This document shows positions 36,417 to 46,139 of a DNA stretch of 64,000 nt, piece after piece. The stretch is from CAVYVZ01 sp963772065 (GTDB lineage Bacteria; Acidobacteriota; Vicinamibacteria; Vicinamibacterales; UBA2999). Under the pieces are notes generated by a model. It ran no database searches, had not been told where the DNA came from, and worked only from the letters and a program-made list of their open reading frames with translations. Position numbers and translations under genes: made by a program. Each line of letters starts with the position of its first letter. Position 1 is the stretch's first letter. Location of the stretch: the NCBI GenBank assembly GCA_963772065.1, contig CAVYVZ010000011.1, positions 17,350-81,349 on the forward strand. The letters are read 5' to 3'.

Positions 36417-39400
36417 TCAGTAGAAATCATGAGCGTCGATGGATGCGCCGCCTTCCATTCCCTGCACCCGCTCCGCTTCGATTGAAAGGACTCCCTCCAA
36501 ATTCTGCAGCACCCCCTCGACCAGCAGAAACGGCTGACGGATCACGACCATCCGCTCGCGATCGAACAGATCGGGCCGGACGATGATGTTCGAGATGCCG
36601 GTCTCGTCCTCGAGCGTGAGGAACACGAATCCTTTCGCGGTGCCGGGGCGCTGGCGGGTGATCACCATGCCGGCGACGCGCACGCGGCGGCCGTTCTGGG
36701 CGTGCGGAAGGTCCGATGCGCGCGTCACGCCGCGCATCGAGAGGTCGTGGCGCCGCATGGCCATCGGGTGTGGTCCGATCGTCAATCCCGTCCCGCCATA
36801 GTCCGCGCGGAGCCGCTCGCTCGCATCCATCGGCGGCAGCGGGCTGGCCTCGTTGGCGGATCGCGAGTCGTCGAACAGCTCGCCGGCCGGACGCACCGCC
36901 CGCTCCACCTGCCACAGCGCGCTCCGCCGCTCGTTCGTGAATGCATTGAGCGCACCGATGTCGGCGAGCGTGGCCAGCTCGTCGCGCCGCAGTCCCGTGC
37001 GCTGCACAATCTGCTCGATCGACTGAAAGCGTCCGTCGTGCTGCCGCGCCGCCGACCATTCGGTCGCGCACGTGTTGCAGAAGTACGTCACGATCTCCGT
37101 AGGCGGTAGGCCGTTGGTGGTAGGCGGTTGCAAGTTCGAATCGGTGATTTGCGGTTTCGGCCCACCGCCTACCGCCCACCGTCGACTGACTTCTTCGATC
37201 ATCGTGTCGTCATCGGATCCGCACTTCAAACAGAGCGGCGGAGGCGTCGTGTCCCGGTGCTTCGTAAAGGCAGCCATCGCCTGACCCATTTCCTTCCGCA
37301 AGCCGTTCACGTACAGCAGCCCGAGCCGGATGGCGCCGTCTTCCTCGATCGTGCAGAGCCAGTCGGACTCCTGGACGTCGATCGGGTGGAACCGCACGCC
37401 TCGCCGCTGCGCGTCCTTCACCAGCGTCGCCGGGTGATAGAACCCCATCGGCTGGTTGTTGAGGAGCGCGGCGTAGAACGCCGCCGGGTAGTGGACCTTG
37501 AGATAGGCGCTCGCGTACGCGAGCAGCGCAAAGCTCGCCGCGTGCGACTCGGGAAAGCCGTAGAGCGCAAACGACGTGATCGAGGTGACGATGGTGTCCG
37601 CCGTCTCGCCGGTGATGCCGTTGCGCGCCATCCCGTCGCGCAGCTGCACCTCGATCTGCTTCATCCGCCTCTCGGATCGCTTGAAGCCCATCGCGCGGCG
37701 CAGCTCCTCGGCCTGGCCGCCGGTGAATCCCGCCGCCACCATCGCCATCCGCAGCAGCTGCTCCTGGAAGAGCGGCACGCCGAGCGTGCGCTCGAGCACC
37801 GGCTCGAGGCACGGATGCAGCGGCACCACCGGTTCCTTGCCCGCGCGGCGATTCAGGTACGGGTGCACCATGTTCCCGACGATCGGTCCGGGCCGGATGA
37901 TCGCGACCTCCACGACGAGGTCATAGAATTCCTGCGGCTTGAGCCGCGGCAGCGTCGCCATCTGCGCGCGCGACTCCACCTGGAAGACTCCGATCGTGTC
38001 GGCCTTCTGCAGCAGGTCGTAGACGGCGGAGTCGTTGGTATCCATGTGCGCCAGATCGAACGTAGGCAGTTGGCGGTAGGCGGTAGGCGGTTCTTCTAAC
38101 CGCCGACGGCCGGCACCGCCTAGCCGCCTGACCGTTCACCAGCTCGATGGCGTCCTGCAGCACCGCCATCATCCCGAGTCCGAGCAGATCGACCTTGACG
38201 ATGCCCATCTCGGCGCAGTCGTCCTTGTCCCATTGAATGACGACGCGGCCGGGCATGGTCGCGGGCTCGAGCGGCACGACCGAATCGAGCTCGCCCTGGC
38301 AGATCACCATGCCGCCGGAATGCTGGCCGAGGTGGCGCGGCAAATCCTGGACGGCGAGCCACAGCTCCGCGAACGCCCGCATCCGCGGCTGCGCGAGCGA
38401 CATGCCGGCCGCTTCGATGTTGCGGCCGAGCGTTTCGTTCGGGTCGGTGAACTCGAAGTTGTTCATCACCTTCGCGAGCGTGTCGATCTGGTCCGCGTCG
38501 AGCGAGAGCGCCTTCCCCACTTCGCGCGCGGCGCTGCGGCTGCGGTAGGTGATCACGTTGGCGGTCATCGCCGCGCCGAGCCGGCCGTACTTCTCGTACA
38601 CGTGCTGGATGACGCGCTCGCGGCGGTCGCCGCTCGGGAAGTCGAGATCGATGTCGGGCCATTCGCCGCGCTCCTCGGAGAGGAAGCGCTCGAACAGCAG
38701 GTCCATCGCGATCGGGTCGATGGCCGTGATCCCCAGGCTGTAGCAGACGGCGCTGTTGGCCGCCGACCCGCGGCCCTGCACGAGGATGTTCTGCTGCCGG
38801 CTGTAATTGACGATGTCCCACACGATGAGGAAGTAGCCGGCGAGGTCGAGCTTCTCGATGAGATCCAGCTCGCGGGCAATCTGCGCGCGCGCCTTCTCGT
38901 GAAACGGACGATAACGATCCCGCGCGCCCACCTCGGTGATGTGACGGAGGAACGACATCTCCGTCTCGCCCGACGGCACGGGATACGTCGGGAACCGATA
39001 CCCGAGGTTGGCCATCGTGTACTGCAGCCGATCGGCCAGCGCGGCGGTGTGTGCGACCGCCTGCGGACGATCGGAGAAGAGCTGCGCCATCACCTCCGGC
39101 GATTTCAGATACCGCTCCGCGTTGCGCGCGAGCCGCCGCCCCGCCTCGTCGAGCGTCGTTTTGTGGCGCACGCAGGTGAGCACGTCGAAGAGCCGCCGGT
39201 TGGCGGGTTCGGCGAAGCGAACGCCATTGGTGGCGATGACCGGCACGCGGAACGCGTTCGCCATGGCGATGAGCGAGGCGTTGTCGGCCTCCTCGTCGCG
39301 GATCAGATGGCGCTGCAGCTCCACGACGACGTTTGCCCGGCCGAAGAGGCCCACCAGCCGGTCGAGCAGGCCGCCCACGCCATGATGTCGCGCGTCGAGC

Positions 39401-39879
39401 AGCGGGCGACCGCCAATGGCCACCAGGCCGGAGGTGCATCCATCGAGCTCCTCGAGGGCGAGCGCTCCCTCGCCCTTCCCCGCGCGCATCTTCATGCGCG
39501 TCACCAGGCGACAAAGATTCTGATAGCCCTGCTGGGACTCGACGAGGACAGGAAGGCTCCACTTAGGCGGTAGGCGGTGGGGGGTAGGCGGTAGGCGGTG
39601 GGCGGTAGGGATCCCCGATTTGCGATTGGTGATTTGTGATTTACCTACAGTCGACGGCCTACCGCCTACCGCCTCAATCGAGAGTTCGGCGCCAATGATC
39701 GCGCGCAGACCCGCCTGCTGCGCCGCCTTGTGAAACCGCGGCGCGCCGTACACACCGTCCGCATCGAGGAGCGCGAGCGCCGGATAGCCGAGCGCGGCGG
39801 CACGCTCGATCAGTGTCTCAGGAAGCGATGCGCCCTGCAGAAAGCTGAACGCCGAGGCGGCATGAAGTTCGATGTACAC
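36417..39879 (-). CDS. dnaE2: Error-prone DNA polymerase III alpha (DnaE2/ImuC) with three repeat-derived inserts
   Basis: About 1150 aa, longer than the usual ~1050. It starts GTG-YIELHAASAFSFLQGAS (PHP domain), then VQGRGSAANSAVCYSLGIT, WPDIDLDFPSGDRRERVIQH (catalytic acids), HLGQHSGGMVICQG, KVDLLGLGMMAVLQDAIELV, ADTIGVFQVESRAQMATLP and a C-terminal OB-fold (VRVAGMVITRQRPGTAKGFV). Three stretches are foreign to the family: about 36 aa with PTAHRLPPTPHRLPP (39564-39675), about 25 aa with RTAYRLPPTAYV (38061-38134) and about 28 aa with QITDSNLQPPTTNGLPP (37098-37186). Each coincides with a hairpin repeat. The middle one also breaks the frame, so the gene is either a pseudogene or mis-sequenced there. 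It is last in the imuA-imuB-dnaE2 operon for damage-induced mutagenesis. Confidence 0.85.
37098..37186. repeat. Hairpin repeat inside dnaE2 (element 1), in frame
   Basis: The left arm has GTAGGCGGTAGGCC and GGTGGTAGGCGGTT. The core has GAATCGGTGATTTGCGGTTT. The right arm has CCACCGCCTACCGCCCACC. Translated on the minus strand it adds about 28 residues between two C-x2-C pairs (CLKC and CNTC) of a putative zinc ribbon in dnaE2. Confidence 0.8.
38061..38134. repeat. Hairpin repeat inside dnaE2 (element 2), out of frame
   Basis: The left arm carries three GGCGGTA words (CAGTTGGCGGTAGGCGGTAG). The loop is short (TTCTTCTA). The right arm has ACCGCCGACGGCCGGCACCG and CCTAGCCGCCTG. It sits after the DAIELVNG stretch of dnaE2 and separates it from DLAHMDTNDSAVYDLL, which resumes in another frame. 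Confidence 0.78.
39564..39675. repeat. Hairpin repeat inside dnaE2 (element 3), in frame
   Basis: The longest copy. The left arm has six TAGGCGGT-type words. The core has GATTTGCGATTGGTGATTTG, itself made of three GATT words. The right arm is GGCCTACCGCCTACCGCC. It adds about 36 residues to the PHP domain of dnaE2 after IIGAELSIEAV. The core word is shared with element 1. Confidence 0.82.
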
Positions 39880-39896
39880 CGGCCACTCCGCGGCGT

Positions 39897-41198
39897 TCAG
39901 TCAACAATTCCGTCCAGGAACCAATGCCCCGACTCGCGATCGTGGAACAACCGGTAGGTCTCGCCTTCCGCGAGGGTCACGTCCCATTCGTCTCGATTCC
40001 ACACATCCGAATCCCACCAGGCCCCCGACGTGCGCCACGGGCCTGCGCACATCACGATTCGGCCTCCGGCTACCCCACGTCGATCCGTCGTCACGCGCAC
40101 CGGCGATCCGGCTTCGAGCCGAACGCGCACTGGAATCGGATGCCTGAATCTTCTCGAGGCGGTCGGCAATAGGCGGTCGGCGGTAGGTAGGAGGGTTACC
40201 GCCTCAGAGGGCGCGAACGGCCGCATCCCAAATGCCCCGGGCTTCCACGCGTCCACTTCGGCCGCAGCGCCACAGCGACCTTCGCCCATGAGCGCGGTCA
40301 GCCGCGCCATGAGCGTCGAGAGCTGTTCCGGCGAGGGGAGCGGCCGTGTCAGGAGCGAGAACTGCACCACGCGGCCGGGCGTCGGGTCGACGGCAACGAC
40401 CACGCGGTCGATCGCCGCCGGCGGCGGATTCGATTCGAGATCGAGCAGCGCCAGCGTGCGCAGCGTCCGGGCGTCGCGGATCGGCGCCGGCAGCTGCAGC
40501 GACCGCTCGTACACCTCGCGCGTGATGAGATGCAGGCGGACGTGCAGCACGGCGGCGCCGCGATCGCGCCGCTCGAGATGCGCGCTGAGCGGCTCCATCA
40601 GCCGCCCGAGCACGAACGAGAGCGGCTCGAGCTCCTCGATCGGCCACTCGAGATCGATCGCCTGCTCGAACCGTTCCTCCGGCAGCGCCGGCACGAGCGG
40701 GCCGGGATCCTCGCCGCGCGCCAGCCGCTGCCAGGCGACGCCCGCCTGCCCGAGCCGCGCGGCGACCGCATCATCGGGCAGCGCGGCGAAATCCCCGAGC
40801 GTCCGCAGCCCCCATCGCCGCAGCGTGAGGAGGTCGGGCTCCTCGACGACGACCGCAAGCAGGTGAATGGCCAGCGGCGCCAGCGCGCGACGCTCGCCGC
40901 CCGCGTCGATGACCGTCAGCCCCGGATGCGCATGCACGAGCAGCCGCGCCGCGGTGCGCGTGCCCGCGATCGCCACGCGCACGTCGAGCCCGCGTTCGGC
41001 CGCCGTGCGCCGCAGCTCCACGGCGATCGTCGGGGGATCACCGATCAGACGATCGAGGCCGTGCACGTCGAGCACCATCTCCCTGGCCGGAGCATCGTCG
41101 ACGACGCGGTCGCCACACCGCTCGATGCGCGGCGAAAAATCGCGCACGACGGCCTCCAGCGCCGCGCTCGGCTCAGGCGCCAACACCGCAGCGAACAC
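39897..41198 (-). CDS. imuB: ImuB-like Y-family polymerase homologue
   Basis: About 433 aa. Seen: FAAVLAPEPSAALEAVVRDF and SPRIERCGDRVVD at the start, VLDVHGLDRLIG, RVAIAGTRTAARLLVHAHP, LTLRRWGLRTLGDFAALP (HhH region) and RRDRGAAVLHVRLHLITREV (little-finger-like). ImuB proteins lack the polymerase acids and bridge DnaE2 to the beta clamp. The N-terminal ~60 residues of longer ImuB proteins are absent here. A repeat-derived stretch (TLLPTADRLLPTAS, from 40158-40205) is inserted in frame before RFRHPIPVRVRLEAG. GTG at 41198 overlaps the imuA end by 26 bp; dnaE2 begins 17 bp after its stop. Confidence 0.78.
   Translation of the reverse strand: MFAAVLAPEPSAALEAVVRDFSPRIERCGDRVVDDAPAREMVLDVHGLDRLIGDPPTIAVELRRTAAERGLDVRVAIAGTRTAARLLVHAHPGLTVIDAGGERRALAPLAIHLLAVVVEEPDLLTLRRWGLRTLGDFAALPDDAVAARLGQAGVAWQRLARGEDPGPLVPALPEERFEQAIDLEWPIEELEPLSFVLGRLMEPLSAHLERRDRGAAVLHVRLHLITREVYERSLQLPAPIRDARTLRTLALLDLESNPPPAAIDRVVVAVDPTPGRVVQFSLLTRPLPSPEQLSTLMARLTALMGEGRCGAAAEVDAWKPGAFGMRPFAPSEAVTLLPTADRLLPTASRRFRHPIPVRVRLEAGSPVRVTTDRRGVAGGRIVMCAGPWRTSGAWWDSDVWNRDEWDVTLAEGETYRLFHDRESGHWFLDGIVD
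40158..40205. repeat. Hairpin repeat inside imuB (element 4), in frame
   Basis: A short copy: AGGCGGTCGGCAATAGGCGG and TCGGCGGTAGGTAGG, then the inverted TTACCGCCTC. On the minus strand it encodes two LLPTAD/S units within the C-terminal region of imuB. Confidence 0.75.
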
Positions 41199-41901
41199 GG
41201 AGATCCCCTGCGAATCTACGCCTCGGCGACGCGACGCGTATGCCGACGTCGAGGCCATCGACGCGCCGGCTGCGAACCGAATCGCCGGCCCATGCCGTCT
41301 TCCCCGTCAGCATCAGGGTGACGCCGCCGGCACTCCGTGCCAGCGGTTCCGGCACGACGAGGACGCACGCCGTATCGCTCCCTTCGACAATCCGCTGCAC
41401 GCGCATCCACGTCGTGAACGGAATGCACTTCAGCGCGAGGAGCGGCACGTCGGCGAGATCGAGCGCGACCACGCCGAATCCACCCGCCTGCAGCACGAGG
41501 TTCAGCGCTTTCAGGGCACGATCGATCGCGCGATCGATTGCGCCGGTCACCACGCCGCGCACCCACAGGAGACGATGAAGATCCGTGTGCGCGGCCATGG
41601 CCGACGCAACATCCAGGCGATCGCACGTATCGACCACGGCGGCGATCTCGCCTCGCTGCGTGGCTGCCGCCAGCAGCGTGAGGAGAAGCGTCGTGCGTCC
41701 AGACGAACAGCGGCCGGCGATCTCGGAGAGCTGTCCGCGCGGCAACCCGCCCCGCAGGCATGCATCGAGGACCACGATGCCAGTAGGCGCGAGCGCCGCT
41801 GCATCCGTGCGCTCGAGGGAGGGCAGAGCCGTCGTGAGGGTGCGATCGAGCTTTTTCGCCCGAAGCGCCGTTTCGAGGACTGCCAGACCAGTTTTCGCCA
41901 T
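41173..41901 (-). CDS. imuA: ImuA-like RecA-fold protein of the SOS mutagenesis cassette
   Basis: 242 aa. The N-terminus is MAKTGLAVLETALRAKKLDR. A RecA-like core follows: GIVVLDACLRGGLPRGQLSE, IAGRCSSGRTTLLLTLLAAA (Walker A-like, GRCSSGRTT), VVDTCDRLDVASAM and LLWVRGVVTGAIDRAIDRAL. Such proteins accompany ImuB and DnaE2 in translesion synthesis and are usually LexA-regulated. The ATG at 41901 lies within a cluster of TTCGCC motifs. First gene of the three-gene cassette; the MFS gene is divergent. Confidence 0.75.
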   Translation of the reverse strand: MAKTGLAVLETALRAKKLDRTLTTALPSLERTDAAALAPTGIVVLDACLRGGLPRGQLSEIAGRCSSGRTTLLLTLLAAATQRGEIAAVVDTCDRLDVASAMAAHTDLHRLLWVRGVVTGAIDRAIDRALKALNLVLQAGGFGVVALDLADVPLLALKCIPFTTWMRVQRIVEGSDTACVLVVPEPLARSAGGVTLMLTGKTAWAGDSVRSRRVDGLDVGIRVASPRRRFAGDLRVRCGVGA

Positions 41902-41903
41902 AA

Positions 41904-41938
41904 TTTCGCCTTTTCTCGATGGCGAAAATATAGCGAAT
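41904..41938 (-). promoter_or_regulatory. Candidate SOS operator upstream of imuA
   Basis: On the minus strand ATTC-GCTATAT-TTTC (41938-41924) resembles the direct-repeat LexA box GTTC-N7-GTTC known from Alphaproteobacteria. Immediately after it TTTCGCC and GGCGAAA form an inverted pair (41927-41904). Further TTCGCC copies lie at 41892-41899 and 41944-41949. The density of these motifs at the start of an SOS cassette supports an operator, but the LexA box of this organism is unknown. Confidence 0.4.
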
Positions 41939-42018
41939 ACACCGGCGAAGTCAATCACTGAATAACCGGAGACGTCCTCACCAAATCAAAAATCACCGAA
42001 TAAAATCAATAACCACCG

Positions 42019-43237
42019 TTGTCCCCCCTCGAGCGGCTCGCCGCCGCCCTCACGTACCGCGACTTTCGCGTTCTCTGGCTCGGCGCGATGACCTCCAGCA
42101 TCGGCACCTGGATGCAGAAGGTCGCGCAGAACTGGCTCGTGCTGACGCTGGCGGGGGCCTCATCGGCGTTCTATCTCGGGCTGGATTCGTTTCTCGGCGA
42201 GCTGCCCATCCTGCTCTTCACGCTGATCGGCGGCGTCGTGGCCGACCGCTACGATCGCCGCCGGCTTCTCATCACGTCGCAGGTCGTCCAGATGAGCGCC
42301 GCGTTCGTGCTCGCGGTGCTCGTGTATTTCGACTTCATCAGGATCTGGCAGGTACTGGTCCTCTCCGCCATCACCGGCTGCGCCCAGGCGTTCGGCGGTC
42401 CCGCGTATCAGTCGCTGATGCCATTGCTCGTCGAGAAGGACCACCTGCCGAATGCCGTCGCGCTGAACTCGATTCAATTCAACGTCGCGCGCGTGATCGG
42501 CCCGCTGCTCGCCGGCGCTGCGCTCGCCGCGTTCGGCATGGTGGCGTGTTTCGGCCTCAACGGCCTCTCGTTTCTCGCCGTCATCCTCGCGATCCTCTCG
42601 CTCCATACCCGCCATGTGCCGGTGAACTCGGGAGCCCGGATGCGCGACGATCTCAAAAGCGGCCTCGTGTACGTCCGAGGCCACAAACCGTTGATTGCGC
42701 TGACGTTCGTCGGATTCGCGACCACGTTTCTCGGCTATCCGCTGCTGACGTTTCTGCCGCTCTTTGCGCGCAACGTGTTCGGCGGCGACGTGGCCCAGGT
42801 ACACGCACCTGATGGCCTTCGCCGGCGCGGGCGCCGTAACAGGCGCGCTCGGGGTGGCGTGGATGGGCCGCTTCCCACACATGGGGCGCACGCTGCTGGC
42901 ACTCCAGTTCGCGTACGGCGCGCTCGTCGTCGTCTTTGCCGCCTCGCGTGTGCTCTGGTTCAGCGAGCTCCTCCTGTTCGTCGGCGGCGCGCTTCTGGTG
43001 ATGACCACGTCATTGACCACCTCGCTGGTGCAGCTGATTGCGCCGAACGAGATGCGCGGCCGCGTCATGAGCATCTATATGGTGGCGTTCCGTGGAGGCA
43101 TGCCGCTCGGGAGTCTCGCCGCGGGATGGGCCGCCAACCAGACGTCGGCTCCGGCGGTATTGACCGTGAACGGCATCCTGCTGAGCCTGGTCGCGGGCTG
43201 GTTGCTGGTTCATGGACACGGCGTGCGGAAGCTCTAG
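42019..43237 (+). CDS. MFS transporter, frameshifted at GTAC
   Basis: About 405 aa after repair, with roughly 12 hydrophobic segments. Seen: YRDFRVLWLGAMTSSIGTWM, then QKVAQNWLVLTLAGASSAFY, GGVVADRYDRRRLLITSQVV (MFS motif A-like, loop 2-3) and LPNAVALNSIQFNVARVIGP. This is the EntS/transmembrane-secretion-effector branch that includes siderophore and drug exporters. An extra G at GTAC (42799-42802) breaks the frame; without it the text is GGDVAQYTHLMAFAGAGAV and continues to MVAFRGGMPLGSLAAGWAAN. The start appears to be TTG. The 117-bp gap to imuA holds AATCACC/AATCAATAACCACC words similar to the repeat core. Confidence 0.8.
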
Positions 43238-43253
43238 TAAAATCCCGGGTCTC

Positions 43254-44469
43254 ATGACTCGCCTGTTCGTTGCCATCGTGTGCGGCATCCTCGCCGTCCC
43301 TGCATCGGCCCAGGAACCCGAGGCCGCCAGCCGCGAGGAACTGCTCGCGAAGATGCGCGAACAGAAGGCGCAGGCGCTGCAGCCGTACAAGCCGAAGGGG
43401 ATCGAGAAAACGCTCCTGTACATCGAGGAGCACCGCCTCATCGAGCGGCTGACGATCGCAGACGGCTGGTATCCGCGGATTGGCGGTCTGACGACCGGCG
43501 GCGGCTTCGCGGGCGGCGTTGGATACCGCAAGCACGTGTTCGACGATCGGCTGTTCCTGAACTCGTCTACCGCTTTTTCGATGAAGGGATACAAGCAGGT
43601 CGTGGCGCATGCGAGTTATCCGACCCTCTGGGACGGGCGGCTCGAGGTCGGCGGCAATTTCCGCTGGAACGATTTCCCGCAGGAAGATTTCTTCGGCGTG
43701 GGCTCAGATTCCCTTCCATCGCAGCACACCAACTATTCGCTTGAAAGCACTGACGTCGGCGGTTTCGTCGCGCTGAAACCCCTGCGCTGGGTGCGCGTCG
43801 GTGCCGAGATTGGCTATTTCTTGCCGACGCTCGGTCCTGGTACCGACCGGCGCTTTCCCTCTACCGAGACGATCTTCACCGACAGCGAGGCAGTGGGCCT
43901 GCTCGAGCAACCGGATTACCTCTACAAGAACCTCTTCGTCGAGGTCGACTCTCGTGACCAGCCGGGCAACCCACGGAGCGGCGGCCTGTTTCGAATCCAG
44001 TACCGGAGCATGGAACGATCGCGATCTGGAGCGCTACGACTTCGGCCGCGTCGACACCGAGGCCGCTTATTTCTTCCCGATCTTCGACAAGAAGCGCGTC
44101 TTCGCGTGGCGCTTGGGCGTCAGCTTCGTCAATAACGAGCCGGGCGACCGCGTGCCCTTTTACTTCATGCCGTACATCGGAGGCTCCGACACCGTCCGTG
44201 GCTTCAAGGAGTTCCGGTTCCGCGACGAGAACGTCATCTTCATGAATGCCGAGTACCGGTGGGAAGCGTTCTCCGGTCTCGACATGGCACTCTTCTTCGA
44301 TATCGGTGAGGTGAGCAACAGATGGGAGAGCATCGACCTCCGCGATGCGAAGAAGTCGTACGGCGTCGGCTTCCGGTTCAACAACTTCAAGAGCGTCTTC
44401 ATGCGGTTCGACGTCAGCGTCGGCGGTGAAGGAACACAGATCTTCTTCAAATTCGGACCGGCTTTCTGA
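43254..44469 (+). CDS. BamA/surface-antigen-type outer membrane beta-barrel 1, frameshifted at GTAC
   Basis: About 404 aa after repair. A signal peptide (MTRLFVAIVCGILAVPASAQ) and a helical linker precede a barrel with alternating hydrophobic strands: GGLTTGGGFAGGVGYRKHVF, FVEVDSRDQPGNPRSGGLFR, PYIGGSDTVRGFKEFRFRDE (the VRGF-like motif of Omp85 lid loop) and a final IFFKFGPAF with C-terminal Phe. No POTRA domain is visible. Extra C at GTACC (44000-44004) breaks the frame; removal gives FRIQYGAWNDRDLERYDF. It is the first gene of a duplicated pair with the kinase-like gene that starts one base after its stop. Confidence 0.75.
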
Positions 44470-44470
44470 C

Positions 44471-46113
44471 ATGAAATACCTGACTCTCGTTCTCGCGACG
44501 GCGGGCGTGCTGGCTGTGATCGGCGATGCCGCGACGCCGAAGTTCTTTCCTGACGACCCGCTCGCCGTCGATCCCGAAACGCAGGACGCGAGCCGCGTCG
44601 GCGGGCAGGACCTCAGCGATCCCTACGACTTCCTCGAGAACACGTTCCTGAATCCTGCCGACACCGCGGACGTCCGGGCGATGAACATCAACACGGTCGA
44701 TGAGGTTCCCGATTCGAGCTGGTGGACGAATCGCGACATCGCGCGGATGACACCGGCGGAAGTGGCGCGAGGACCGCTCACCGGCACGGGACCCGCGGAC
44801 GGGGCGTGGACCATCGTCGCCTCCAAGAGCGAAGGAATCACGCCGGGCTTTCGCATCACGGATAGCCGTGGCGATCTCTACTTCATCAAGTTCGATCCGA
44901 TCACCAATCCTGAGATGGCGACGGGCGCCGAAGCCGTGACGACGCCGCTCTTCCATGCGGTGGGGTACTCGGTGGCGGAGAACTACATCGTGACGCTGCG
45001 TCGCGAGAACCTTCGGATCGGCCCGAAGGCCACGCTCTATCGCGAGTTCAGCGGACAGGAGACGCCACTCACGGAGCAGGACGTCGACGCGCTCCTCAAG
45101 AGAGTGGCGCGCAATACCGACGGCACCTACCGGGCGATTGCGAGCAAGGCCGTTCAGGGAAAGCCATTGGGGCCGTTCCGCTACTACGGCACGCGTCCCG
45201 ACGATCCGAACGACGTCTTTCCGCACGAGCATCGTCGCGAGCTGCGTGGCATGCGCGTGTTCGCCGCGTGGCTCAACCATGACGATTCGCGGAGCATCAA
45301 CTCGCTGGACGCGCTCGTCGACCGGAATGGTCGCAAAGTCGTCAGGCACTATTTGATCGACTTCGGATCGACGCTCGGCAGCGGCAGCACACAGGCACAG
45401 AAGCCCCGCGCGGGGAACGAGTACATTTGGGAAGCGCGGCCGACGCTGCTCACGATGGTGACACTGGGGTTCTACGTGCGGCCGTGGATCAAAGTGGAGT
45501 ATCCGGAGATGCCCGCCGTGGGCCGGTTCGAGGGAGCGTTTTTTCAGCCGCAGTACTGGAAGCCGGAGTATCCCAATCCGGCGTTCGACAACGCCCGCGC
45601 GGACGATCTGTTCTGGGCGGCGCGCCGTGTCGCCGCATTCTCGGATGAAGCAATTCGCGCGGCGGTGGCGGCGGGCAAGTGACTCGGACAAGGCCGCGGA
45701 GCTCTACCTCGGCGACGTGATCATCGTGCGACGCGACAAGGTGGCGCGGTACGTACTTGAGCCTCACGAACCCGGTGGTGGATTTTTCCATCGACAACGG
45801 ACGCATGACGTTCAAGAACGCGGCGGTCGACTTGAAGTTCGCGGTACCGGCCGACGAGTACCGCATTCGGTGGGCGACTTTCGACAACACGACGGGTGAG
45901 GCCACGCCACTCGGCGAGGAAGTCGTGACGAAGGAGCCCGCGGCGACCCTCCCGCGCGAACTGCGGGACGCCCGTTATCTCCGCGCCGTCGTCACGAGCC
46001 ATCACGGGCAGCAACCGCGGTGGACCGATCCCGTGCACGTGTTCTTCCGCAAGGTGAGCGGCGGCTGGCAGACCGTGGGCCTCGAGCGGATTGTTCCTCC
46101 TCGCGAATCATAG
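44471..46113 (+). CDS. Secreted kinase-like protein 1, two frameshifts at GTAC
   Basis: About 546 aa after repair. Signal-like N-terminus MKYLTLVLATAGVLAVIGDA. Not a family I can name, but the conserved core recalls an atypical kinase: SEGITPGFRITDSRGDLYFI then KFDP (glycine loop and Lys), EMATGAEAVTTPLFHAVGY (Glu helix), FAAWLNHDDSRSINSLDAL (catalytic-loop-like D-x4-N) and HYLIDFGSTLGSGS (DFG). The order K...D-x4-N...DFG is kinase-like; HipA or FAM20-type enzymes are possible models. The sequence GTGAC at 45679 stands for GTAC and TACGTAC at 45750 has an extra base; repair gives AGKYSDKAAELYLG and VARTYLSLTNPVVDF. The paralogue at 47357 shares the whole layout. Confidence 0.6.
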
Positions 46114-46139
46114 TCGCCTCTGAACACCGGAGACTGCAT

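Noticed and set aside
38233..39573. Long open frame antisense to dnaE2
   Set aside because: Mirror of the polymerase coding sequence in a GC-rich genome; the translated text is rich in Arg/His/Glu without recognisable domains.
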